Positions 43,853-52,503 of a stretch of 64,000 nt of DNA are shown in pieces. Both the position numbers and the translations under genes were made by a program. The first letter of the stretch is position 1; each line of letters begins with the position of its first letter. The notes below the pieces were generated by a model. That model saw only the letters and a list, made by a program, of their open reading frames with translations. It was not told where the DNA came from and made no database searches. The DNA is from an uncultured Butyrivibrio sp. (lineage in GTDB: Bacteria; Bacillota; Clostridia; Lachnospirales; Lachnospiraceae), in contig NZ_CAMVPU010000017.1 in assembly GCF_947169445.1 (NCBI RefSeq), positions 1-64,000 on the forward strand. Direction: 5' to 3'.

Positions 43853-44728
43853 ATGAAGAAAAACGAAGGCTGTAATTTTGTATTGGCTGACAGAGAATAT
43901 GAAGGATACAGATGGTTCAAACCGCTTCAGGTCATTTTGCTTACTGCGGCATTTTATGCAGTACTGTTGGGAGTTGTATTATTGATGGCTTTTTTGGCGG
44001 GGCAGGTGTCAGGAATAAGTCTGGGAGAAATACTTTACGGGAATAGCGGAGGGTACGATACCGTAGATATGTATTCACCTGTCGGTGCGATTATGAACAT
44101 TGGAAGTATTGCCGTTTTATTACCCGCACTCTTTTTTGCTACATTAGTCGTACGTTACAGATTATTTGGCTCATATCAGTCCGTCACGGGTAAATGGAGA
44201 ATGCGGCATTTCCTGATTTATTTTTTAATCGGATTGCTCATTGTTGCTCTGCCTCTGATTATCAACTCTTTCATCAAAGGTGAAGCTACCGGGAAGATTC
44301 ATTTTACCGTAGCAGGTTTTATCCTTTGCGTGGTGCTGGGATTTTGTCAATGCAGCGCGGAAGAGCACATTTTTCGGGGACTTCTCATGCAGGCATTTGG
44401 CGGGTGGACGAGGAATACAATTGCTGCGATCATTTTTCAGGCAATTCCTTTTGCCATAATCCATCCATATAATATCACCGGAAAAATATCTGTGCTCATA
44501 TCCGGAATTCTTATGGGAGTTATGGCGTACCTCAGCGGGGGACTTGAGGCATCCTGTGCTTATCATATATTGAACAATGTAACCTTATATATCATAAATG
44601 GTTTCGGGATACAGACGGTTTCAACCAATCTGAATATCTCGGACCTCGTATTTGATGCCCTTATTCAGGGAGTATTTATTGTATTGATAGTTTTCTTGAC
44701 CGGTAGGATAAAGGAGAAGGATATCTAA
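43853..44728 (+). CDS. CPBP-family intramembrane protease (second copy)
   Basis: A 291-residue polytopic protein. ATG 43853 is chosen because AAAGG lies 8 nt upstream; ATG 43847 would be too close to it. CPBP motifs are SAEEHIFRG, AIIHPYN and CAYHILNN. Sequence similarity to the neighbouring copy at 42961 is low outside the motifs, so it is not a recent duplicate. Its stop codon overlaps the start of the decayed M13 gene (TAATG), which shows that gene was once translated in series with it. Confidence 0.86.
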   Translation: MKKNEGCNFVLADREYEGYRWFKPLQVILLTAAFYAVLLGVVLLMAFLAGQVSGISLGEILYGNSGGYDTVDMYSPVGAIMNIGSIAVLLPALFFATLVVRYRLFGSYQSVTGKWRMRHFLIYFLIGLLIVALPLIINSFIKGEATGKIHFTVAGFILCVVLGFCQCSAEEHIFRGLLMQAFGGWTRNTIAAIIFQAIPFAIIHPYNITGKISVLISGILMGVMAYLSGGLEASCAYHILNNVTLYIINGFGIQTVSTNLNISDLVFDALIQGVFIVLIVFLTGRIKEKDI

Positions 44729-45910
44729 TGATAGGCAAAAGATGGGATGTATTTAGAAAAACTACTTCAGTGATACTTTTGACTGCTTTGGCTATAATGT
44801 CTGCCGGATGTGGAAGTAAGGAAGACTCTGATTTACCTTCACAGGAAGAAGGAAGCTTGGATCTTTCCGGAGTACCCGGAGGAGGAAAATGGGTTGATTC
44901 TGACGTTTCCGGCATGGTCAAGGCGGAAGATAACATACGGCTTCAGGACGACTTTGCTGCGGCTGCAAATAAAGACTATATTTTGTCTGCAGTTCCGGAT
45001 CCTGCTTATGGAGAAGCCAGTATAGTTCTTGATGCAACTAAGCTGGTATATGAAAGATGTATGGCGATTGCCTCTGATGATACTATGACAGACGACCATG
45101 CTTTAAAATACAAAGCTTTTGTACAGCTGCACTCTGATTGGGATGAGAGAGACAAGCTTGGAGTAGAACCACTTAAAAAATATATTTCAGACATACAGAG
45201 CATATCTTCTATAAGTGAACTTACAGAATTTCAGGGAAGCACAAAGAGAAATCCTTTTGAACTTGGTTTGCTTATACCGGAATCCGTAGGAGTACAAACA
45301 CAGTTCCCGGACAAGAGTACATTAAACCTTTCGGCTCCCAAGCTATCTCTCGGATCAGTCTCTTCATATGTGGAATATACAGGTAACACATTATCATCCA
45401 AGGAAAGAAACGATGATGTAATTGGATATTTTCTTGAGAGACTTGGCTTTTCTGAAAAAGAGATCAAGGATACTTTAAAGGGCAATTACAAAGTAGAAAC
45501 TTTTATCGCTAGAAACAGTAATATAGATAACTTCGGCGTAAGTGAAATGTTTACGCAGGCTCAAAATAACAGAGAAGGAATAAATGCCTTACAAGGGGAT
45601 TATTGTCATAGGAAGCAATGTAAAGGGCGAGGCCGTTGCAGATATTGCCGGCATGAAGGTCATGCTTTCTCTGGCTGAAAAGGAAGAGGATTTTAACTAT
45701 CAGGAATTTTTTGAAAGTTATGCAAAGATATGGAAGCTTATTCTTACTTATGAATACAGTTACTCACTGGTTTTAGGAAACCCGCATCCGCTTAATTATC
45801 TAAGGGTAAATACAGTTGTCCAGCAGTTTAATGAGTTTACAGAAACATATAACCTTGAAGACGGTGATGGAATGTATCTTGCTCCGGAAAACAGAGTTTC
45901 TGTTTGGTAA
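44728..45910 (+). pseudogene. Decayed M13 metallopeptidase lipoprotein gene
   Basis: The first 285 or so codons encode a lipoprotein signal (SAGC) and an N-terminal region parallel to the intact M13 gene at 48127 (for example RLQDDFAAAANKDY against DLKDDFYLNVNHDW). At about 45575-45590 the frame shifts by +1. The C-terminal part then continues at 45584-45910: MPYKGIIV, GEAVADIAGMKVML, NPHPLNYLRVN, GDGMYLAPENRVSVW, matching the last 108 residues of the intact copy. The middle, about 320 codons including HEISH, is gone. It keeps the third zinc-ligand motif (ExxxD) but cannot be an active peptidase. The N-terminal part could still be expressed as a 316-residue lipoprotein ending in a frameshifted cysteine-rich tail. 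Confidence 0.88.
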
Positions 45911-45940
45911 TAAAATCATAGAAATAGAAAGGAGAAAAAT

Positions 45941-46750
45941 ATGACATCGATTATCAGTTTTGTTCTAAGTTTGATTATTGTGGGGATTCTTTATAAGAAT
46001 ATGATTGCCTGGGAAGGAGATTACAGAATTTCAAGAGGACAGGCATTATTGCCGGTATTACTTGGACTATTATCAGTGCCGCTTTCATTTGTCTTTTTCC
46101 TGATAATCGGACTTACATTCAGGGCTGTAACCGGATTTGTACCTACAGATGGACCTCTATTACTTGCCAGTTTCAATCATGCGCTTTTTTCTGCAGCGCT
46201 GAATGAAGAATTGGCAAAACTTATCATTACGCTTATTGTATTATGCATCTATAGGAAAAAAATTAGAAATGTATATGAATATATGCTGATAGCAGGTGCT
46301 GTCGGATTCGGGTTTATTCTTATAGAAGACTTTGTATATAGTGTCAGTCTTCCTGTTCTTTTGATGAGGTTGCCGGGTATAACAGTGCATATGATGCTGG
46401 GGCTTGCTATGGGAAGACATCTTGGACTTGCCAGATATAACAAAGTAACAGGCAGAGGGTCTGTATTAAAAGAATATCTTCTTGCTTTTTTTGTCCCTGT
46501 GTTTTGGCATACAGTTTTTGATTTTTTTAGTGCAAACATGCTAATACATGCCGGGGATAATGTAGAGACTATGACAGCGGAAATAGAGAGAACAGTAAAG
46601 ATTGGTGCCGGAATGGTATTGGCTATAGTAATCCCGATATTTATATTCCAGTTCTACATATTCAGACGACTTAAGAAAAATGCCGCAAATCTTGTAGCAC
46701 TTTCCTTCATGGCTGCAAACAGTACAGATCAGGAGGATACCAATGCTTAA
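45941..46750 (+). CDS. prsW: PrsW-family intramembrane glutamic protease
   Basis: A 269-residue polytopic protein with about eight membrane segments. Family motifs are present: Glu89-Glu90-x-x-Lys93 in NEELAKL, GFGFILIEDFVYS, GITVHMMLGLAMG and WHTVFDFF. In Bacillus subtilis PrsW makes the first cut in anti-sigma factor RsiW and so releases sigma-W. An ECF sigma factor and a single-pass anti-sigma candidate lie 3.7 kb downstream on the same strand. AGAAAGGAG precedes ATG 45941. It overlaps the next CPBP gene by 8 bp. Confidence 0.88.
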   Translation: MTSIISFVLSLIIVGILYKNMIAWEGDYRISRGQALLPVLLGLLSVPLSFVFFLIIGLTFRAVTGFVPTDGPLLLASFNHALFSAALNEELAKLIITLIVLCIYRKKIRNVYEYMLIAGAVGFGFILIEDFVYSVSLPVLLMRLPGITVHMMLGLAMGRHLGLARYNKVTGRGSVLKEYLLAFFVPVFWHTVFDFFSANMLIHAGDNVETMTAEIERTVKIGAGMVLAIVIPIFIFQFYIFRRLKKNAANLVALSFMAANSTDQEDTNA

Positions 46751-47576
46751 AAAATATATTGAATTTATGAAAAAATCTCCGCTTATAACTGCCGCACTCT
46801 GCATAGTATACGTGGTTGTGTGTTTCAAGACGGTACCTACAGAGACAAATTTCCAGTTTTTTATAGTGAGGACTTTGCTCTGCGGAGCGTCGTGCTTTTT
46901 CCTGTACCAGATATCCGGAGATAAGACGCTTGCCTCCTGCTATGTTTCTACAGGATATGTCATTAAGAACACCATTGGATTTTTAGTGATGTCTCTTATC
47001 ATGGGCTCTGTATTGTTGATTTCGAATATAGAAGAAAAGGTGCCCCTGAAGGAGAATCCGATATTGGGATTTATCATTATATTTCTTATGTTTATTGCTG
47101 TGGGACTTTTTGAGGAACTGGCTTTCAGGGCAGTTATAAATGATGCGATCATCTATAAGTTCAGGGAAAAGAAGTATGTATTTGTTTTGAGTGCAGTGGT
47201 TTCTTCACTGGTATTCGGAGCTGTACATGTTTTAGGATTTGATCCCACGTCACCTATTGCATGGGGGCAGGCGGTAGCCAAAACGTTGGAATCAGGTGTT
47301 TTTGGACTGTCCCTTCTTATACTGTATTGGAAGACCAGGAATATATGGGCTTGCGGAGTGGCACATGGATTGTTCGACTTTTTTGCAGGTTATACAGAAG
47401 GACTGTTTGTTCCGATGAAAACCTCAGATTCATCGTATATTAATACCGGTGAAGATGGACTAAAAATCCTTATTACATACTTTGCAATTGCTGCAATAAA
47501 TGTAGTTCTGACATTTTTGGTATGGAAGAAGGTTGGAAAGACTATAGATTTCGAAAAGATCAGGCGTGAGTGGTAG
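46743..47576 (+). CDS. CPBP-family intramembrane protease (third copy)
   Basis: A 277-residue polytopic protein. CPBP motifs are GLFEELAFRA, FGAVHVLG and VAHGLFDFF. Its start overlaps the PrsW gene by 8 bp, so the two are translated together and probably work in one pathway. GATCAGGAGG lies just before the ATG. Its stop codon lies at the junction with a foreign-looking S51 peptidase fragment. Confidence 0.9.
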   Translation: MLKKYIEFMKKSPLITAALCIVYVVVCFKTVPTETNFQFFIVRTLLCGASCFFLYQISGDKTLASCYVSTGYVIKNTIGFLVMSLIMGSVLLISNIEEKVPLKENPILGFIIIFLMFIAVGLFEELAFRAVINDAIIYKFREKKYVFVLSAVVSSLVFGAVHVLGFDPTSPIAWGQAVAKTLESGVFGLSLLILYWKTRNIWACGVAHGLFDFFAGYTEGLFVPMKTSDSSYINTGEDGLKILITYFAIAAINVVLTFLVWKKVGKTIDFEKIRREW

Positions 47577-48126
47577 AGAATATCAGAATATAAATGAGTA
47601 CTCCGGATTTCAGTTTGAGAGCTTTATCTGTGTGGACGGAAGGAACGCTTCACAGGCAAAGGAACTGATCCGACAGGCAAATTTCGTAATTCTCGGCGGC
47701 GGAAATGCGGCTGCCCAAAACGAGTTTTTCAGGGAAATTGGTCTTCGCGATCTTTTGAAGGACTATGACGGTATCATTTGGGGAATCAGCGCCGGAAGCA
47801 TGAACTGTGCAGAATTCGTTTATGCCGCGCCCGAGAAAGACGGTGATGCACTCGACCCCGAGTATGAAAGATTTCTGACAGGATTCGACCTCACAAAGAC
47901 CACGATCTTGCCGCATTATAATTATTGGAAAGACAGAACACTGGACGGGCTCGATTACATCAATGATATAGTACTGCCTGACAGCATCGGAAAAACTTTC
48001 TATTACATTACAGACGGCAGCTACATACTGGTGAAGGATGGCATAGAGAAAATGAGAGGCGAGGCGTACATCGTCCACGACGGTACGATCAAACCGTTCA
48101 TTGCAAACGTTTTAAGGAGAATGCTA
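47577..48126 (+). pseudogene. Truncated S51 peptidase (dipeptidase E-like), fused in frame to the next ORF
   Basis: About 180 codons encode the class I glutamine-amidotransferase-like fold of S51 peptidases: VILGGGNAAAQNEFF, the nucleophile elbow WGISAGSMN and ILPHYNYW. The first 50-60 residues of the family are missing. No stop codon separates it from the M13 gene, so a 924-codon frame runs through both. Codons here are GC-richer (CTCGGCGGCGG, GCCGCGCCC) than in the neighbours, suggesting transfer from another lineage. AAGGAG at 48114 and a lipoprotein start right after show the M13 gene begins afresh. Translation of the fragment itself is doubtful. Confidence 0.75.
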
Positions 48127-50340
48127 ATGACAAAATTAAACAAGAAGTTTCTATCGGTTATTATGTCAATTGCTCTTATATCTGCAACTGTCACAGGTTG
48201 CGGAAAGGCAAACACTGAAACTGCAGGAGGCGGCGATGTACAAAGCGATGCTGCTTTGGAGCTGTCTACAGCTGAAACAAAGGATGAAGCTGAAGCAGCT
48301 TCTTTGGAGGTAACATCTGAAGCAGAGGAGAATACTCAGGAATCAGAGACAGGTGATACTTCTGGACATCCAATGGATTCATCGGTTATGACCCCATGGA
48401 TCAACTCAACAATCATCGGTATGGTTACAGAAGATGTTAATGCTGATCTTAAGGATGATTTTTACCTTAATGTGAATCATGACTGGTTGATGAATGCTAA
48501 GTTGCGCCCCGGATATCCAACCGAATTGCCGCTCCTTGATGCTGCCGACATTGTAAAAGATAGATGTCTGGATATGCTTACAGACACAAGTCTTACAGGT
48601 GAAGATGCAGAAAAGATCCAGAATTACTACGAACTATGGCTGGACTGGGAAGGACGAAATGAAACAGGTATCGACCCAATTCTCCCATATGCACAAAGGG
48701 TAAGAAATATTTCATCCCTTGATGAAATGTCAAAACTTTTGGTTTCAGAAGAAAACTTCACATGGGGAGTAAGCCTGGCGAGAGTAGATCTTTCGCTGAA
48801 TAGAGAGAACTCCACTCTTTACGAGGTTCAGATATCTCCTACAGCACTATCACTGCAGGATTCTGCTGAATACAAAGAGCTTACAGAAAATGGAAAACGT
48901 ACGCAAAAGGCAAACAAAGAAACAGCTTACTATATGCTTGGCAGAGTTGGATTGTCCGAAACTGAGATAGACAAAGTTTTGCAGGATATGTATGATTTCG
49001 AGGCCAAGCTGGCAGAATATGAAAAGAGTGTTTTGGAAAAAAGTGACCCGGCTTATGTAACTGCTTCTGTTAATCCAGTAACCATGAAGGATATTAAGAC
49101 TCTTTCTCCTAATTATCCACTTGCAGAGTATATGGAGAATTATGGCTGGTCAAAGTCCAAACTTATCAATCTAGGCGAGCCAGAGTGGCTTACGGGTTTA
49201 AATGAGCTTTATACAGAAGAAAACCTGGAGGGAATTAAGGCATATATTCTTTTCCGCAGCATCGGAGCATACATAAGTATCATTGACGAAGAGGCATACC
49301 GCGAGTATCAGAGAATAAGTAATGAGGCTTCAGGTACAACTGAGAATATGCCGGATACAGAACTTGCCTATTCTGATACAAGGGGAAAGTTTTCGAACTG
49401 CTTTGGACGTATTTATAAGGAAAAATATTTAACAGAAGAAATGAAGCAGGAGATCACAAAGCTGTGTCAGGATGCGATTGATGCCTATGATGAAATGTTT
49501 GACTCTGTAGACTGGCTTTCGGAAGAAACCAGAAAAGAGGCCAAAAACAAGCTTCATAAGATGAAGATAAACGCTGTCTATCCTGATAAGTGGGAAGATG
49601 ATTCTATCTATGTAGTTAAGTCAAAAGAAGAGGGTGGAACATTTTTGCAGGCGTTACTTGATTATGATGCTGCGTCAAGAAAAGATTCTTTAAGCCGCCT
49701 CAACACTACGATTGACAGGGATATTTGGCTGGTGGACATGCTCGAAACAAACGCATTCTATAATCCACAGGATAATTCCATCAATATAATACCGGGATTC
49801 TTCTGTGATGCTTCTTATAGAAGTGATATGTCTTTGGAAGAAAAATATGGTGCACTTGGAAGTGTTATAGGTCATGAAATTTCTCATGCTTTTGATACAA
49901 GCGGTGCTCAGTTTGATGCAGAGGGTAACCTTAATAACTGGTGGACAGACGAAGACTATGCAGCATTTAAAGAAAGAGCTAACAAGCTTGTGGCGTACTA
50001 CGATAAGGTCGTAGCCTTCGATGACGGCACTGCGTATAAGGGACAGCTTGTACAGACAGAGGCTATAGCGGATATGGCAGGCTTAAAATGCATGCTAATG
50101 ATGGCCAGCAAAATAGATGGCTTTGACTACGACAAGTTCTTTAGGGCAAATGCATATTTGTGGGCAAGAGTTGGAACAGTTGAATATATGGAAGCCGCTG
50201 TACTTTCTGATAATCATCCGCTCCATTATTTAAGAGCCAACGTTACTATGGCTCAGTTTGATGAATTTGTTGACTGCTATGACCTCAAGGAAGGTGACGG
50301 TATGTACATGGCACCTGAAGACAGGATTGCAGTATGGTAG
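48127..50340 (+). CDS. M13-family zinc metallopeptidase lipoprotein (PepO/neprilysin-like)
   Basis: A 737-residue surface peptidase. ATG 48127 has AAGGAG 7 nt upstream and opens a lipoprotein signal (VTGC) followed by a Glu/Ser/Ala-rich linker. The peptidase domain shows NAFYNPQDNSINIIPG, the zinc motif His583-Glu-Ile-Ser-His587, the third ligand Glu645 in EAIADMAG, NHPLHYLRAN and a terminal GDGMYMAPEDRIAVW. All catalytic residues are intact. M13 enzymes cut short peptides outside the cell, so it may process or destroy signal or antimicrobial peptides. It is the intact paralogue of the decayed gene at 44728. Confidence 0.92.
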   Translation: MTKLNKKFLSVIMSIALISATVTGCGKANTETAGGGDVQSDAALELSTAETKDEAEAASLEVTSEAEENTQESETGDTSGHPMDSSVMTPWINSTIIGMVTEDVNADLKDDFYLNVNHDWLMNAKLRPGYPTELPLLDAADIVKDRCLDMLTDTSLTGEDAEKIQNYYELWLDWEGRNETGIDPILPYAQRVRNISSLDEMSKLLVSEENFTWGVSLARVDLSLNRENSTLYEVQISPTALSLQDSAEYKELTENGKRTQKANKETAYYMLGRVGLSETEIDKVLQDMYDFEAKLAEYEKSVLEKSDPAYVTASVNPVTMKDIKTLSPNYPLAEYMENYGWSKSKLINLGEPEWLTGLNELYTEENLEGIKAYILFRSIGAYISIIDEEAYREYQRISNEASGTTENMPDTELAYSDTRGKFSNCFGRIYKEKYLTEEMKQEITKLCQDAIDAYDEMFDSVDWLSEETRKEAKNKLHKMKINAVYPDKWEDDSIYVVKSKEEGGTFLQALLDYDAASRKDSLSRLNTTIDRDIWLVDMLETNAFYNPQDNSINIIPGFFCDASYRSDMSLEEKYGALGSVIGHEISHAFDTSGAQFDAEGNLNNWWTDEDYAAFKERANKLVAYYDKVVAFDDGTAYKGQLVQTEAIADMAGLKCMLMMASKIDGFDYDKFFRANAYLWARVGTVEYMEAAVLSDNHPLHYLRANVTMAQFDEFVDCYDLKEGDGMYMAPEDRIAVW

Positions 50341-50366
50341 AATCTCCCACAACAAAGGCAAATTGC

Positions 50367-50396
50367 TCCGCATATTTGCGGACAAAAAATATTTTT
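50367..50396 (+). terminator. Weak terminator after the M13 gene
   Basis: TCCGCA and TGCGGA form a 6-bp stem with a TATT loop, followed by CAAAAAATATTTTT. It separates the peptidase gene from the sigma factor gene. Confidence 0.5.
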
Positions 50397-50403
50397 AAAA
50401 ATG

Positions 50404-50432
50404 TGAAGACTTTTTTATTTGAAATTCGTTAT
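50404..50432 (+). promoter_or_regulatory. Candidate ECF-type (sigma-W-like) promoter
   Basis: TGAAGAC at 50404-50410 and CGTTA at 50427, 17 bp after TGAAGA, resemble the sigma-W pattern TGAAAC-N16-CGTA. It lies directly before the sigma factor start at 50438, as expected for an autoregulated ECF gene. Transcription would begin close to the ATG. Confidence 0.45.
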
Positions 50433-50437
50433 ATTAA

Positions 50438-51022
50438 ATGAGAGGAAAAAATAAGCTAGATAAAAAGTATTCGCAGACATTTTTTACAGAGGAACAAAAA
50501 TTGGGGAGAACAGATTCCAGGGAAAAGTTAATAGAGCTGATAGACACATACAAGAATCTTGTTTTCTCGGTATGTCTTAAGCTTACTGGTGATTATTTTA
50601 CCGCGGAGGATATCACTCAGGATACTTTTATTTCGGCTTACGAGCATCTGGGTGATTTTACCGGTGGCTCGGAAAAAGCATGGCTTTGCAGGATCGCCAG
50701 TAACAAATGTATCGACTATCTTAAGTCTGCAGGCCGAAGAGAAGCCCCGGCAACGGATGATGAAGTATTGCAAAATGAAAGGGTTACTGATAGCGCCATA
50801 GAGTATTTCGAAACAAAAGATGTACTCAGGCAGGTTGAGAAAAGCTGCATGGATCTGCCGGAAGGCTATGGAGACATAGCAAGAATGTATTTTGTAAAAG
50901 AGATGACTGCAAAAGAAATATCAGAAAAGCTTGGTATACCTCTCAAAACAGTACAGACCAAAATCTACAGGGCCCGGGAAATGCTAAAGAAAACGGTGAG
51001 AAAGGAGGATCTGCTGGCATGA
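50438..51022 (+). CDS. ECF RNA polymerase sigma factor
   Basis: A 194-residue sigma-70 group 4 protein. Region 2 is at about 30-95 (NLVFSVCLKLTGDYFTAEDITQDTF; KAWLCRIASNKCIDYLK). Region 4 is at about 130-185 (TAKEISEKLGIPLKTVQTKIYRARE). No ribosome binding site lies before ATG 50438, so it may be a leaderless start; an in-frame TTG at 50501 is another option but would shorten the N-terminus. The stop overlaps the next gene by 4 bp. That gene encodes a likely anti-sigma factor, and PrsW and CPBP proteases lie upstream, which points to control by proteolysis. Confidence 0.9.
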   Translation: MRGKNKLDKKYSQTFFTEEQKLGRTDSREKLIELIDTYKNLVFSVCLKLTGDYFTAEDITQDTFISAYEHLGDFTGGSEKAWLCRIASNKCIDYLKSAGRREAPATDDEVLQNERVTDSAIEYFETKDVLRQVEKSCMDLPEGYGDIARMYFVKEMTAKEISEKLGIPLKTVQTKIYRAREMLKKTVRKEDLLA

Positions 51023-51540
51023 GTAAAGACTATGAATATCTATCAGACCAGGAACTTAATGACCTTATTGACAGTATAGAAAAAGATGGCTGTGCTAAAG
51101 CACCAGAGGACATGACGGCAGAAATCCTGGATTTTATAGATGAGGCTGAAAAGATAAAGAATTCCAAGTCAGGAAAAATTAATGCGGGAATACCTGATAA
51201 CTCAGAAGCTGTTATTCGGAATCACAAATCATTCACTGTGTATACTTCAAAAAACAGAAATAGTAAGAAGATTGATTTTGCCGTGTATTGCGTTAAGGTG
51301 TTTGGTTCTATCGCAGCAGCCATTATCATTATGATAATTGTACCTTTTGCGAAAAGAGAGCAGCATCTTCCAAATAGAGATGAAGTAATTGCTTCTTATG
51401 AGACAGAATCAAGAGAGGAAGTGCTTTCGCAGGAAAGTATCAGATCTAGGGATGAAGTTCTAAATGGTAAAAAATACAATATCTTTTTACCGGATTTGCA
51501 ATCTGTTATCGATAATCTTAATTTGTACAGGGAGGATTAA
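51019..51540 (+). CDS. Probable anti-sigma factor, single-pass membrane protein
   Basis: A 173-residue protein. A cytoplasmic part of about 93 residues (acidic, with YLSDQELNDLIDSIE near the start) is followed by one membrane helix at about 94-114 (FGSIAAAIIIMIIVP) and an outer part of about 60 residues. This topology, and the ATGA overlap with the ECF sigma gene, is that of anti-sigma factors such as RsiW. I do not see a zinc anti-sigma HxxxCxxC motif. A PrsW homologue in the same region would be its natural protease. Function is inferred from layout. Confidence 0.7.
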   Translation: MSKDYEYLSDQELNDLIDSIEKDGCAKAPEDMTAEILDFIDEAEKIKNSKSGKINAGIPDNSEAVIRNHKSFTVYTSKNRNSKKIDFAVYCVKVFGSIAAAIIIMIIVPFAKREQHLPNRDEVIASYETESREEVLSQESIRSRDEVLNGKKYNIFLPDLQSVIDNLNLYRED

Positions 51541-51543
51541 ATT

Positions 51544-52140
51544 ATGAAACCTACAAGAAAAAATAACTTTTTTACATTTGTTTTTTCATTCTGTCCGGGA
51601 GCTGCAGAAATGTACATGGGCTTTATGAAAAACGGCTTTAGTATTATGGCACTATTCTTTTTTGTATGTGGGATATTTGCGTTTACCAGATTTGACTTTA
51701 CTGTTGCAATTATAGCGCTTCTGTGGTTTTATGGATTTTTTCACGCGAGAAATATTGCAAAAATGGATGATGAGAGCTTTTATAATTTCAAGGACATTTA
51801 TGTATGGGAAGAGTTTGATATAAACGGAAGTATAAAGATACCAAGCGATAAACTTAGAATTGGTGTAGCACTTATTATGATACTTATCGGACTTGGCGTT
51901 ATTTGGGATTATGTAACAGAAATAATCTATAAACTAATCCCGGATATTATGTGGGATTACATATATCCGATAGTTGATAATATTCCTAGTGTCATTCTGG
52001 CAATTGTTTTAATCGCATTTGGCATAGCATTGATATCAGGTAAGAAAAAAGAAATTGAAATGCCACAAAATGCTGCTGATGTTGTAGCTTCAGTAGACGT
52101 TGTAACAACTGAGCAGGAGACTGAGAAAAAGGAAGCTTAA
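51544..52140 (+). CDS. Membrane protein of unknown function
   Basis: A 198-residue protein with hydrophobic segments at about 10-22, 28-48, 52-68, 102-122 and 148-168, and a charged C-terminal tail rich in Glu and Val. The start (FFTFVFSFCPGAAEMYMGFMKNGF) resembles TM2-like proteins that begin with a pair of helices around a glycine-rich turn. It begins 3 bp after the anti-sigma stop, so it is in the sigma operon and may be a stress-response output or sensor. I do not recognise the family. Confidence 0.75.
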   Translation: MKPTRKNNFFTFVFSFCPGAAEMYMGFMKNGFSIMALFFFVCGIFAFTRFDFTVAIIALLWFYGFFHARNIAKMDDESFYNFKDIYVWEEFDINGSIKIPSDKLRIGVALIMILIGLGVIWDYVTEIIYKLIPDIMWDYIYPIVDNIPSVILAIVLIAFGIALISGKKKEIEMPQNAADVVASVDVVTTEQETEKKEA

Positions 52141-52151
52141 GCGCTGAATTA

Positions 52152-52443
52152 GTATATATTCCTGGACATAATTTCAGAAACACGCATTTACTGCGGGTTT
52201 CGTGAGAAAGTGATTCAGGAGTCAACCAAGCCTCATCGACGAAGTCGATTTAAATTGGCTTGGTTGATACATTCTTGAATTTCTAATTCAAGAATGTATA
52301 TATTCCTGGACATAATTTCAGAAACACGCATTTACTGCGGGTTTCGTGAGAAAGTGATTCAGGAGTCAACCAAGCCTCATCGACGAAGTCGATTTAAATT
52401 GGCTTGGTTGATACATTCTTGAATTTCTAATTCAAGAATGTAT
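52152..52443. repeat. Two 144-bp direct repeats with palindromes
   Basis: The 144-bp unit at 52152-52295 is repeated without visible change at 52296-52439. Each unit holds a hairpin of GAAAC-CGCA and TGCG-GTTTC, a hairpin CAACCAAGCC/GGCTTGGTTG with an inner ATCGAC-GAA-GTCGAT stem, and the 33-bp palindrome with arms ATACATTCTTGAATT. The palindrome also lies at 11158. There is no open frame. The gap 52141-52503 contains little else apart from the ribosome binding site of the next gene. Confidence 0.88.
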
Positions 52444-52503
52444 GATTATCAGATCGTATTTGAAGTGATCTTTTGAACAGATGATAGATGAAAGGATGTT
52501 TCT

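Noticed and set aside
47566..50340. A genuine S51-M13 fusion protein
   Set aside because: A complete lipoprotein signal and ribosome binding site start at the junction, and the S51 part lacks its N-terminus, so two separate genes (one broken) are more likely.
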